Shown one piece after another: positions 13,148 to 21,056 of a stretch of DNA of 38,133 nt. Position numbers and translations under genes: made by a program. Below the pieces are notes generated by a model. It was not told where the DNA came from. It saw only the letters and a program-made list of their open reading frames with translations, and did no database searches. The stretch comes from Chloroflexota bacterium (GTDB taxonomy: Bacteria; Chloroflexota; Limnocylindria; Limnocylindrales; CSP1-4), in contig JADGQK010000021.1 of assembly GCA_017881915.1 (NCBI GenBank), positions 1 to 38,133 of the forward strand. The letters run 5' to 3'. Positions within the stretch are counted from its first letter, which is position 1. Every line of letters begins with the position of its first letter.

Positions 13148-13864
13148 GTGGAGCCCCTCCTCCTGCTCGTGCTCGGCCTTGCCCTGGTCGTCGCCGGTGC
13201 CCTGTTCATGGGGTCGATCGGGCCGGGCCAGCGCGTTGGTCGGCTGCTCGCCTCGACGCCGCGGGTCAGCGTGGAGCAGGCCCTCGGCCTGGCGACGGAC
13301 GCCGTCCCTCGCTATGTCCGGCTGGATGGCCGTCTCGACAGCCACGAGGACTTCCCGGACGAGCGCGAGCAACCGCTCATCTTCCGGCGTCGTCGGCTCG
13401 AGGCGTGGCGCGGGCGGCGCTGGGAGATCCTGGGCGAGGCGCGCGACCTGGTGCCCTTCCAGCTCAACGAGGGCCTCGCCTCGATCGCGATCGACGGCCA
13501 GGCGCTGGACGTGGGCCTCGTGGTGCTGCCGCGCGAGGCGCTTGGGGCCGCCCACGAGGCGCCCGAGCTGCTGCCCGACGGCCTGGATCCGGCGACCCGG
13601 GTGCGCCTCCGGATCGAGCAGCTCTCAGCGGTCGAACACGCTACGGTCATCGGCACGCCGGCCCTCGACGCCGCCGGCAGGCCGATCCTGACCGCCGGCA
13701 CCGGCCGGCCCCTGATCCTGTCCACGCTGGAACCGGCCGAGGCGATGCAGCTCCTTGCCGGAGGTCGGGACCGGGCCATGGTCGTGGCCATCCTGCTGCT
13801 CGGCGGTTTCGTCCTGCTGATGCTTGGTGCCGGTTGGGGGATCGTCCGGATGATCGCGGGGTGA
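13148..13864 (+). CDS. GIDE-like (MULAN-type, RING-less) membrane protein
   Basis: The protein has 238 residues, with one membrane helix at each end (about 1-22 and 210-232). The loop between them carries features of the GIDE domain of eukaryotic MULAN/MUL1: RRRRLEAWRGRRWE, then VPFQLNEG, then the closing HATVIGTPALDAAGRP and LILSTLEPAE. Bacterial relatives lack the RING finger, as here, so there is no reason to expect ubiquitin ligase activity. The domain's bacterial role is not known. A start at ATG 13121 would add 9 residues. Its stop overlaps the next gene (GTGA at 13861), and an M23 peptidase gene follows, which suggests a cell-envelope role. Confidence 0.55.
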   Translation: MEPLLLLVLGLALVVAGALFMGSIGPGQRVGRLLASTPRVSVEQALGLATDAVPRYVRLDGRLDSHEDFPDEREQPLIFRRRRLEAWRGRRWEILGEARDLVPFQLNEGLASIAIDGQALDVGLVVLPREALGAAHEAPELLPDGLDPATRVRLRIEQLSAVEHATVIGTPALDAAGRPILTAGTGRPLILSTLEPAEAMQLLAGGRDRAMVVAILLLGGFVLLMLGAGWGIVRMIAG

Positions 13865-14187
13865 GGAACGGCGGTCCGACCAGGGCGGTGGTTCGCGACG
13901 TGGCTCGCGCTGCGCTGGCCGCCTGCTGCCTCGCCTGGCTCCTGGCGGCCTCGATCGGCCCGGCCCTGGCCGACTCGCCCAGCCCCAGCCCGGGCACCTA
14001 CGGCGGAGGCGACACGCGGACCGCCGGCCAGGGGCCCGGCCTCGAAGGATCACCGCTCTACGCGATCGGGGGGGTGCTCGTGGTGGCCCTGGTCAGCATC
14101 GGGATCACCCTGATCTACCTGCGAACGACGTCTGGGGCTGACTCGGCGCCAGTCGGCTCGCCACCGGATGACTCCGAGGCGCGCTGA
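13861..14187 (+). CDS. Small secreted/membrane protein, function unknown
   Basis: The product is 108 residues from a GTG that overlaps the preceding stop by 4 bp. An N-terminal hydrophobic segment with Ala-x-Ala (GPALA) before DSPSPSPG looks like a cleavable signal peptide. A short Gly/Pro/Ser spacer follows, then a second hydrophobic helix (LYAIGGVLVVALVSIGITLIYL) and a short Asp/Ser tail. I recognise no family. It is sandwiched in an apparent operon between the GIDE-like protein and the M23 peptidase (2-bp gap), so it may assist one of them in the membrane. Confidence 0.65.
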   Translation: MRNGGPTRAVVRDVARAALAACCLAWLLAASIGPALADSPSPSPGTYGGGDTRTAGQGPGLEGSPLYAIGGVLVVALVSIGITLIYLRTTSGADSAPVGSPPDDSEAR

Positions 14188-14189
14188 CC

Positions 14190-15014
14190 ATGGCCGGCCG
14201 CTCAACCCGGGTCGCACTCGTTGCGCTGCTGGCCGTGGTCGCGGTCGGCGCCGGCGCCGGCCTGGCCGCCATCACCGGGAAGCCGGCGCCGGGAGCGAGC
14301 TCCCCGCCGCCGCTCGCGGCCGGGAGCTCGGGCTCCAGCTCGAGTCCAACGGTCGGACCAACGGTCGGACCCTCGTCTTCGGCCGGCCCGACCGCCTCCC
14401 CGGGCAGGACGCCATCATCGAGCCCGGTCGGTCCCGCGCCGGCACCCACGAGCGCGGCGACCTTCGTGGCCGGCAAGACAGTCGTGCCGATGGGCTGGCC
14501 GTTCGGTGCATCGGTCAAGGTCGGCTATGGACCCGGCTTCGGCGTCTACCGGGTGGCGCCCCTGGAGCCCTTCAACATGATCTCGGGGGTGTCGAAATCG
14601 GGCGCCCTGCTCCGCGGCCACGATGGCCTGGACCTGCGAGTGCCGATCGGGACGCCCGTCCTGGCACCGTTCAGCGGCCTGGTGATCGACCCCCGGCTGC
14701 ACTGGATCCCGTGGGACCCGGCGCGCTATGGCAAGGTCGTGGCGATCCAGAGTGACGAGTCGACGTCGACCGGCTACAGCGTGATCCTGGTGCACCTGTC
14801 GTCGATCGGAGTCCCGCTCGGCGCCCATGTGACCCGCGGCCAGGTCGTGGGCTTGACCGGGATCAGCGGCGACGCCGCCGGGACGATCCCGCACCTCCAC
14901 CTCGAGCTGCGCGCCCCGTTCCTGATCCGTTATCGGGTCCACGGCGTAATCCGCCGGATCGATGCCTTCGATCCCCGCCCTTCCCTCCTCGCGGCCGACC
15001 CACACCGTCACTGA
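14190..15014 (+). CDS. M23 family metallopeptidase, exported
   Basis: The protein has 274 residues. A signal or anchor helix at about 7-28 is followed by an 65-residue Ser/Pro/Gly linker, then a lysostaphin-type M23 domain. Zinc and catalytic residues are His144 and Asp148 (GHDGLDLRVPIGTPV) and His235 and His237 (PHLHLEL). All are present, so the enzyme should be active in cutting cross-bridges or stem peptides of peptidoglycan, unless it serves as a LytM-type activator. It is the last gene of the GIDE-like operon, starting 2 bp after the previous stop. The second M23 gene at 26617-27576 has a similar plan but a different insert. Confidence 0.88.
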   Translation: MAGRSTRVALVALLAVVAVGAGAGLAAITGKPAPGASSPPPLAAGSSGSSSSPTVGPTVGPSSSAGPTASPGRTPSSSPVGPAPAPTSAATFVAGKTVVPMGWPFGASVKVGYGPGFGVYRVAPLEPFNMISGVSKSGALLRGHDGLDLRVPIGTPVLAPFSGLVIDPRLHWIPWDPARYGKVVAIQSDESTSTGYSVILVHLSSIGVPLGAHVTRGQVVGLTGISGDAAGTIPHLHLELRAPFLIRYRVHGVIRRIDAFDPRPSLLAADPHRH

Positions 15015-15063
15015 AGCGGCCGGTCGGCCGGTGCCGGCGCGGGCTCGCGGTACGTTCGTCCTA

Positions 15064-15092
15064 TTGGCAAGAACTGGTAGTTTGCCTAACCT
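15064..15092 (+). promoter_or_regulatory. Promoter of the diguanylate cyclase gene
   Basis: TTGGCA at 15064-15069, 17 bp, then TAACCT at 15087-15092. The spacer region TTGGCAA...TTTGCCTAA is an imperfect inverted repeat overlapping both boxes, which could be an operator, for example for the gene's own MerR-type domain. Confidence 0.5.
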
Positions 15093-15127
15093 CCAGTCGA
15101 CTTACCAATTCCTCCAGCAGACGACCT

Positions 15128-18103
15128 TTGACCACCACCTCGACCCAGCGACCGACGGACGCGACGCTTTCGGTGACGAAGGCTGCCCGGCTCCTCGGCG
15201 TTCACCCGAACACGATTCGCGCATGGAGCGACCAGGGCCGCCTCCGCTACTACCGGATCAACACCCGCGGAGACCGGCGCTACCGGCTCGGCGACCTGCA
15301 GCGATTCCTCGGGGCTGCCGCGGCTGCCGGCACGGTCGGCTCCTCATCCGGCCGGGGCGGTCGAGCCGGCCGGATGGTCGGGCTTGGCCAGCCGCCAGCC
15401 CTCACCGTCGTGGCCGGGGACCGGTCGAATCGCGAATGGGCACCGCGCAGGGGTGCTCCTGGCCGGACGACCCTGGCCGCCACACTCGGCCCGCAGGAGG
15501 AGTCGCTCGACCGTCGGCGCCACGCCCTGGATCTACAGGTGATCGCCGAGCTCGCCCGGCTGTCGTCAACCGGACGGGACCTGGATCTCACCCTGGGCCG
15601 CGCCGTCCACATCATCCGCGGCGCGTATGGCCACGCCGCCGTGGCCGTCCTGCACTGGCACGACACGACCCTCGAAACCCACGCGGTCGAGGGCTCGGCT
15701 CTGGGCCATGGGGCCACCCGACCGGCAGCGGCCGGCCTGGCGGGACGAGCACTCGACGAGGACCGGGCCGTCCTCGCCGAGCGCAGCCGGGGCGCCCGGC
15801 CCGACGGCCCGATCCTGCTGGAGTCACGCTGCGAGATCGTGGCACCCATCCCGGGTGAGCGGCGGGCCTGGGGCGTCCTCGTCCTCGCCTCGACCAGCCC
15901 GGGTGGTCTGACCGAGGCGGACTTGCTCACGGCCACGTCCCTGGCCGGCGTCGTCGGCAGCCTCATCGCCCGCGCCCAGCTGATCGAGGAGACGGGCCAG
16001 CAGGTCCATCGCCTCGAAGCGCTGCAGCGCGTCGCCGGCGACATCGGCAGCAAGCTCGACCTGGACCAGATCCTGGCCGGCATCGTCGACCATGCGATGG
16101 TCCTGTTCGCGGCGGAGCGGGCGGCCGTCTTCATGCGACGCCCCGACGGGACGGTCATCGCCGAGGTCGCCCGAGGCCTGTCGGCCGCGTATCTCGGCTC
16201 GGTTCGTGACTTCCCGACACCGTCCCTGCCGGCCGCGGCGATGGCCGCTCGTCGTCCGCTCTTTGCCGTCAACTACGCCGACGACCCGCTCGGGGTGCTG
16301 ATGCGGACGGCGGTCATCCAGGAAGGCTTCGACACGCTGTGTGCCGCACCATTCTTTGATGGTGACAGCCTGCTCGGGCTGCTGTGCGTCTATCACGACC
16401 GGCCCCACCAGTGGACCGGGGACGAGCTGGAGACGATCGGCGCGTTCGCGGCCCAGGGCGGCGTGGCGATCAAGACAGCCCAGAACTACGCGCAGATGGC
16501 GACCTGGGCGGCACAGCTCCAATCGATCCAGGCTCTCGGCGCCCGGCTCAACCGGCTGGGGACAGCCGAGGAGATCGGCTCGGCGATCGCGACGGAGCTG
16601 CGCGACCTGATCGACTACCACAATGTCCGGGTCTACCGGATTCGGGACGACGAGTTGATTCCCGTCGCCTACCGTGGCCAGGTCGGTGAATACAGCATCG
16701 AGACAGGCGACATGCTTCGGGTCTCGATCAAGACCGGCATCACCGGCTGGGTCGCCGTCAACGGTGTCGCCCAGATGCTGCCCGATGCCTCGAAGGATCC
16801 CCGGGCGACAACCATTCCGGGGACTGACGACGACCTCGACGAGTCGATGCTGCTCGCCCCGATGACCTTCGACGACCAGGTCCTGGGAGTGGTCGTCCTT
16901 TCGAAGCTGGGCCTCCACCAGTTCACCGAAGACGACCTGCGACTGCTCGTCATCTATGCCAGCCTCGCGGCCCAGGCGATGGCCAACGCCGACACGACAA
17001 GCCGATTGCGGGACCAGTCTGCCGCGCTGGAGCGCCAGCTGAGCAGCCAGCGGGCTCTGCTCCAGATCACCGAGTCGATCCTGACGACGCTCGACCCGGT
17101 GGCAATCCTCGAGCAGGTCACCGATCGGCTGGCCGGTCTCGTCCGCTACGACAACATCGCCGTGGAGGTCGTCGACCCGGTCAGCGGCCTGCTCAAACCG
17201 CTCACCGCCCGGGGTGTCCAGGCCGACCTGTTCATGGAGCCGTGGGTCGCCGGCGAGAGCGGGATGGCGACCTGGGTCGTGGAGCACAACGAGCCGGCCC
17301 TCATCGAGGACGAGCGGAACGACGGGCGGGTCAACCAGTTCCGCGGAAATGAGCCCTTCGAGGGAAGCCTGATCGTCGTGCCGTTGCGCGACCGGGACGG
17401 CGCGCACGGCGTGCTCACGCTCGAGCGCCTCGGCCCCGGCGACGTGTATAGCCAGGACGAGTTCGAGCTGGTCAAGCTGTTTGCTGCCCAGGTCTCGATC
17501 GCGCTCCAGAATGCCGAGGTCTATCGCCGCGTCGAGATCCGGGCCCGGTCGGACGACCTCACCGCGCTGCTCAACCACGGCACGTTCCAGGAAGTCCTTG
17601 CCCAGCGGGTCCGGGAGGGCGAGCCGTTCAGCCTGATCATGCTGGACCTGGACGACTTCCGAACAGTCAACAACACCCTTGGCCACCAGGCCGGCGACCG
17701 ACTGCTGCGCGCAATCGCGGACTCGCTCGTCCGGGCCGGCCGCGACAGCGACCATGTCTTCCGCTACGGCGGCGACGAGTTCGCCTACCTGCTGCCGGGG
17801 ACCGACGGCGCCGGCGCGCTGCTGGTCGCGAACCGGGTGCAGCTCTCGGTCGGCGAGGTTGGACACGACCCACGCTGGGCCGACAGTGGGGCGATGATCA
17901 GTGCCTCGGTCGGCGTGGCCACGTTCCCGGCAGACGGGAAGACGGCCGAGTCGGTCCTGCTCGCGGCCGACCGGGCCTGCTTCGTGGCGAAGCGGACCGG
18001 CCGAGCGCGGATCGCGACCGCCGCCGAGGGCCTGGCCCTGGCCGCCGAGTTCTCACTCCAGGAGCCCACCCCGGTCGATGCGCCCTCGGTCGCCCTCGAC
18101 TGA
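15128..18103 (+). CDS. MerR-type HTH / four GAF / GGDEF diguanylate cyclase
   Basis: The 991-residue cytosolic protein begins with a MerR/excisionase-type helix-turn-helix at about 12-60 (VTKAARLLGVHPNTIRAWSD). Four GAF-like domains start near 150, 311, 477 and 655, and a GGDEF domain occupies about 808-970. The catalytic motif is intact (YGGDEF, Gly881-Phe885). An RxxD inhibition site (RDSD, 872-875) lies five residues before it, so it should make cyclic di-GMP under product inhibition. No EAL domain is present. The GAF domains would sense small ligands or redox state. The TTG at 15128 keeps the HTH whole; a GTG at about 15173 would truncate it. The gene has its own promoter upstream. Confidence 0.9.
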   Translation: MTTTSTQRPTDATLSVTKAARLLGVHPNTIRAWSDQGRLRYYRINTRGDRRYRLGDLQRFLGAAAAAGTVGSSSGRGGRAGRMVGLGQPPALTVVAGDRSNREWAPRRGAPGRTTLAATLGPQEESLDRRRHALDLQVIAELARLSSTGRDLDLTLGRAVHIIRGAYGHAAVAVLHWHDTTLETHAVEGSALGHGATRPAAAGLAGRALDEDRAVLAERSRGARPDGPILLESRCEIVAPIPGERRAWGVLVLASTSPGGLTEADLLTATSLAGVVGSLIARAQLIEETGQQVHRLEALQRVAGDIGSKLDLDQILAGIVDHAMVLFAAERAAVFMRRPDGTVIAEVARGLSAAYLGSVRDFPTPSLPAAAMAARRPLFAVNYADDPLGVLMRTAVIQEGFDTLCAAPFFDGDSLLGLLCVYHDRPHQWTGDELETIGAFAAQGGVAIKTAQNYAQMATWAAQLQSIQALGARLNRLGTAEEIGSAIATELRDLIDYHNVRVYRIRDDELIPVAYRGQVGEYSIETGDMLRVSIKTGITGWVAVNGVAQMLPDASKDPRATTIPGTDDDLDESMLLAPMTFDDQVLGVVVLSKLGLHQFTEDDLRLLVIYASLAAQAMANADTTSRLRDQSAALERQLSSQRALLQITESILTTLDPVAILEQVTDRLAGLVRYDNIAVEVVDPVSGLLKPLTARGVQADLFMEPWVAGESGMATWVVEHNEPALIEDERNDGRVNQFRGNEPFEGSLIVVPLRDRDGAHGVLTLERLGPGDVYSQDEFELVKLFAAQVSIALQNAEVYRRVEIRARSDDLTALLNHGTFQEVLAQRVREGEPFSLIMLDLDDFRTVNNTLGHQAGDRLLRAIADSLVRAGRDSDHVFRYGGDEFAYLLPGTDGAGALLVANRVQLSVGEVGHDPRWADSGAMISASVGVATFPADGKTAESVLLAADRACFVAKRTGRARIATAAEGLALAAEFSLQEPTPVDAPSVALD

Positions 18104-18126
18104 GGCGATCACGTCACACTGGCGGG

Positions 18127-18603
18127 GTGATGTCGAGTCTCAGGGGCATGCCTGGACCCACCGCTCGGCAGCTGGCCCGGCTTGTCGCCGGGTCGGCGGT
18201 CGTGATCCTGGTGGCGGGCTGCGGCCTGGGCGACCTGCCCGCGCGCTCGTCAGGATCAAGCGAAGGTCCGTCGAACGCGCCGTCGGCGAGCCCCGCTCCG
18301 AGCGCATCGCCGAGCAGCAGTCCGAGCCCAACCGCCGCACCGACAGCCAGCCCGCTGCCGAGCGCGTTCGTGTACGTCGTCAAAGCCGGCGACTCGCTGG
18401 TCAACCTCGGTCATCGCTTCGGGACGACCGGCCGGAGCATCGCCTACTGGAACCGGAAGGCCTATCCGGGTCTCGACCCGGACAAGTCGACCTACAACCC
18501 GAATCTCCTCGAGATCGGCTGGCGCCTGACGATCTACCCGGGCCTGATCGACAACGACGGCAATGGGCTGCCCGATGCCAGCCCGTCGCCGACGTCGTCC
18601 TGA
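18127..18603 (+). CDS. LysM domain lipoprotein
   Basis: A 158-residue lipoprotein. The signal peptide ends in the lipobox LVAGC, with Cys32 the lipidated residue. A Ser/Pro/Ala spacer of about 45 residues is followed by a LysM domain that begins YVVKAGDSLVNLGHRFG and ends LEIGWRLTIYP. LysM domains bind N-acetylglucosamine-containing glycans, so the protein is probably held between membrane and peptidoglycan. The start is GTG 18127 or the adjacent ATG 18130. CACACT lies 6 bp upstream. It follows the diguanylate cyclase by 23 bp and may be co-transcribed. Confidence 0.85.
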   Translation: MMSSLRGMPGPTARQLARLVAGSAVVILVAGCGLGDLPARSSGSSEGPSNAPSASPAPSASPSSSPSPTAAPTASPLPSAFVYVVKAGDSLVNLGHRFGTTGRSIAYWNRKAYPGLDPDKSTYNPNLLEIGWRLTIYPGLIDNDGNGLPDASPSPTSS

Positions 18604-18649
18604 CCAGGATTCGGGTCGTCGCCCCGGGCCTCCGGCAGGCTGGACCCGC

Positions 18650-18655
18650 TATCCT
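18650..18655 (+). promoter_or_regulatory. -10-like box before the class I GATase gene
   Basis: TATCCT lies exactly 6 bp before the ATG at 18662, with no ribosome-binding site between. It follows the presumed leaderless pattern of this window. Confidence 0.45.
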
Positions 18656-18661
18656 CCGGCC

Positions 18662-19411
18662 ATGCCTGCCGTGCCCGGGATCGTCATCACCGTCGCCGAC
18701 CCTGACCTCCAACCCGAGCCCGGGATTGCCGTGCGCAAGAACGCGCTGTACGCCGATGCGGTCCGGCGACAGGGCGGCGAACCGATCGTGCTTGATGCAA
18801 CGAGCACCGACATCGAGCGCCACGCGGCGTTCGCGACGATGGCCGGCCTGCTTCTGACGGGCGGCGCCGACATCGATCCGGCGCGCTACGGGCGTCCGAA
18901 CCATGGCTCGGTCAACCTCGAAGCCGAGCGCGACGCCCTGGAGGCGGAGGCGTACACCGCGGCAAGCGCCCGGGGCGTCCCGATCCTTGGGATCTGCCGC
19001 GGCTTCCAGGCGATCAACGTCTTCAGCGGCGGCACCCTCCTGCAGCACGTTGACGGCCATGTTGGACCTGGCTGGGGTCACGGTCCGGCGAAGGAGCACG
19101 CGCTCCGGCTGGTACCCGGCAGCCGGCTGGCCCGAATCCTGTCGCCGACCAACCCGCGGGCGGGCGCGACGACGGTCAACTCCTACCACCACCAGGCAAT
19201 CCGGGCGACCGACCTGGCGCCGGGACTCACGGCCAGCGCTTGGGCAGCGAGCCCGGAGGGCGACCTTGTGGAAGGCTTCGAGGCGGTCGACGGTCGCTTC
19301 CTGCTCGGCGTCCAGTGCCATCCCGAACGAACCGAGTCGACCCCTGACTCGTTCGAACGGCTGTGGCGCTTCTTCGTGGACGCCTGCCGAGGCCCGATCG
19401 CGAGCCGATAG
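18662..19411 (+). CDS. Class I glutamine amidotransferase-like (peptidase C26, PuuD-type) hydrolase
   Basis: The 249-residue protein matches gamma-glutamyl hydrolases of the PuuD type. The nucleophile elbow is GICRGFQ, with a cysteine nucleophile. TGGADIDPARYG is the family's early signature. NSYHHQAI and QCHPERTES supply the C-terminal histidine and glutamate. PuuD cleaves gamma-glutamyl-GABA in polyamine breakdown; related members act on other gamma-glutamyl compounds. No polyamine genes are nearby, but an amino-acid ABC transporter converges on it, so a role in handling an imported gamma-glutamyl compound is possible. The ATG is supported by the TATCCT box 6 bp upstream. Confidence 0.88.
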   Translation: MPAVPGIVITVADPDLQPEPGIAVRKNALYADAVRRQGGEPIVLDATSTDIERHAAFATMAGLLLTGGADIDPARYGRPNHGSVNLEAERDALEAEAYTAASARGVPILGICRGFQAINVFSGGTLLQHVDGHVGPGWGHGPAKEHALRLVPGSRLARILSPTNPRAGATTVNSYHHQAIRATDLAPGLTASAWAASPEGDLVEGFEAVDGRFLLGVQCHPERTESTPDSFERLWRFFVDACRGPIASR

Positions 19412-19430
19412 TCGCCCGATCGGCGGCAGC

Positions 19431-20180
19431 CTACATCCGGCCGGCGGCGATCACCCGGTCGAGGAACTGCCGGGTCCGGGGCTCCGTGGGAGCGGAGAAG
19501 ATCCGGCTGGGTGGCCCATCCTCCAGGATCCGGCCGGCGTCGAGGAAGCAGACCCGGTTGGCGATATCCCTGGCAAAGCCCATCTCGTGCGTGGCGATGA
19601 TCATCGTCATCCCGCCCGCGGCGAGCTCGCGGACGACGCTCAGGACTTCGGCCACCAGCTCCGGGTCGAGAGCACTCGTGATCTCGTCGAGGAGCATCAG
19701 GTCGGGGTGCATCGCCAGGGCCCGCACGATCGCAACCCGTTGCTGCTGGCCACCGGACAGCCGATCGGGGTATTCGGTCCGCTTGTCGGCCAGCCCGAAC
19801 CTGGCCAGTAGCTCGGTGGCATCGTCCTCGGCCCGGTCGCGCGGCAAACGCAGAACGCGCCGCGGCCCGAGCGTGACGTTGTCCAGGACGCTCATATGCG
19901 GAAAGAGGTTGAACGCCTGGAAGACGATCCCGATTCGCCGCCGGATCTTGTTGGCATCCACGCCGGGCAGGGTGATGTCCGTGCGGTCGATCAGGATCCG
20001 GCCAGCGTCGATCGCCTCGAGCAGGTTGATGCAGCGGAGCAGGGTGGACTTGCCGCTGCCCGAGGCGCCGATCAGGCAGACAACCTCGTGCTCGCGGACG
20101 GCCAGGTCGATCCCGCGCAGGACCTCCAGCTTGTCGAAGCTCTTGTGGAGGCCCTCGATCCGGACGACCTCGGCCGTCAT
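19431..20180 (-). CDS. Polar amino-acid ABC transporter ATP-binding protein
   Basis: A 249-residue ATPase of the GlnQ/HisP class. Motifs in order: Walker A GASGSGKST (about 38-46), Q-loop VFQAFNLFPHM, signature LSGGQQQR, Walker B LMLLDEITSALD and H-loop IIATHEMGFA. It powers import by the permease encoded just upstream. The ATG at 20180 overlaps the permease stop by 4 bp. With the permease and the binding protein it forms a complete three-gene importer. The gene converges on the GATase gene with a 19-bp gap. Confidence 0.94.
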   Translation of the reverse strand: MTAEVVRIEGLHKSFDKLEVLRGIDLAVREHEVVCLIGASGSGKSTLLRCINLLEAIDAGRILIDRTDITLPGVDANKIRRRIGIVFQAFNLFPHMSVLDNVTLGPRRVLRLPRDRAEDDATELLARFGLADKRTEYPDRLSGGQQQRVAIVRALAMHPDLMLLDEITSALDPELVAEVLSVVRELAAGGMTMIIATHEMGFARDIANRVCFLDAGRILEDGPPSRIFSAPTEPRTRQFLDRVIAAGRM

Positions 20181-21028
20181 CGGGCGCCCGCCAGGAAGCG
20201 CCGCCGATCGCGGGCGACGAGGTAGTCGGTCAGGCGGGTGAGCGGCAGGGTGATCACCAGGAAGATGACGGACAGGGCGAGGTAGGGCGTGTAGTTGAAG
20301 ATGGACTGCTGCTCGATATTTGCCGTCCGGAACGCCTCGACCAGGCCGAGGTACGAGACCAGCACCGTGTCCTTCTGGAGTCCGATGAAGTCATTGAGAA
20401 GGGGCGGGATCACCCGCCGGACCGCCTGGGGGATGACGACGTAGCGGAGAGCCTGGGCCTGGGTCAGGCCGAGCGAGCGGGCCGCTGCCGCCTGGCTCGG
20501 ATGGATCGACTCGATCCCGGCCCGGTAGACCTCCGAAACATACGCCGTGTAGACGAGGGTGAGCGACACGGCCGCCCAGAAGAACGGGTCGTTGGGGACG
20601 CCTGGAATGCCCAGCCCGGCGATGCCGAAGCCGAGCACGTAGATGATCAGCAGGCTGGGCACGCCCCGGAAGATGTCGGCGTAGGCGATCGCCACCAGGC
20701 GGACCGGGAAGAACACCGGCCCGGGCAGGCTGCGCAGCACGGCGATGAACAGGCCGAGAATGAGCACGAGCACTTCGGTGATCAGGAACAGGGCGATGTT
20801 CGTGACAAAGGCCGAGCCGATCACCGGCAGGTAGCGCCAGAACACCTCGGCGTCGAAGAAGTCGTGCTGGACCAACGGCCAGCTCGGCGAACTGACGATG
20901 ACCCAGCCGATGACCGAGAAGAAGACCAGCGTGCTGACGACGGCGATGAGTATCGAACGGCCGCCGTCACGTCGACGGCGGCCGGTGCTTACGGCAGGTT
21001 GAGCGGGCAGCCCGCTCGGCGAGATCAT
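20177..21028 (-). CDS. Polar amino-acid ABC transporter permease (HisM/GlnP type)
   Basis: A 283-residue inner-membrane permease. A basic N-terminus is followed by about five hydrophobic helices. The EAA loop AAAARSLGLTQAQALRYVVIPQA couples to the ATPase, and PPLLNDFIGLQKDTVL is typical of the His/Glu/Gln/Arg/opine family. Only one permease gene is present, so it would work as a homodimer. It sits between the binding protein (28-bp gap) and the ATPase (4-bp overlap). The substrate is likely a polar amino acid, but which one cannot be told. Confidence 0.92.
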   Translation of the reverse strand: MISPSGLPAQPAVSTGRRRRDGGRSILIAVVSTLVFFSVIGWVIVSSPSWPLVQHDFFDAEVFWRYLPVIGSAFVTNIALFLITEVLVLILGLFIAVLRSLPGPVFFPVRLVAIAYADIFRGVPSLLIIYVLGFGIAGLGIPGVPNDPFFWAAVSLTLVYTAYVSEVYRAGIESIHPSQAAAARSLGLTQAQALRYVVIPQAVRRVIPPLLNDFIGLQKDTVLVSYLGLVEAFRTANIEQQSIFNYTPYLALSVIFLVITLPLTRLTDYLVARDRRRFLAGAR

Positions 21029-21056
21029 CCTGGCTCGGCGATCTGGGCCGATCCGC

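Noticed and set aside
13148-13864. Bacterial ubiquitin ligase
   Set aside because: The GIDE-like part lacks a RING finger and no ubiquitin-like or E2 gene is nearby, so ligase function is not supported.
15824-17866. 680-codon minus-strand frame opposite the diguanylate cyclase
   Set aside because: A shadow of a gene with HTH, GAF and GGDEF signatures; no domain recognised.
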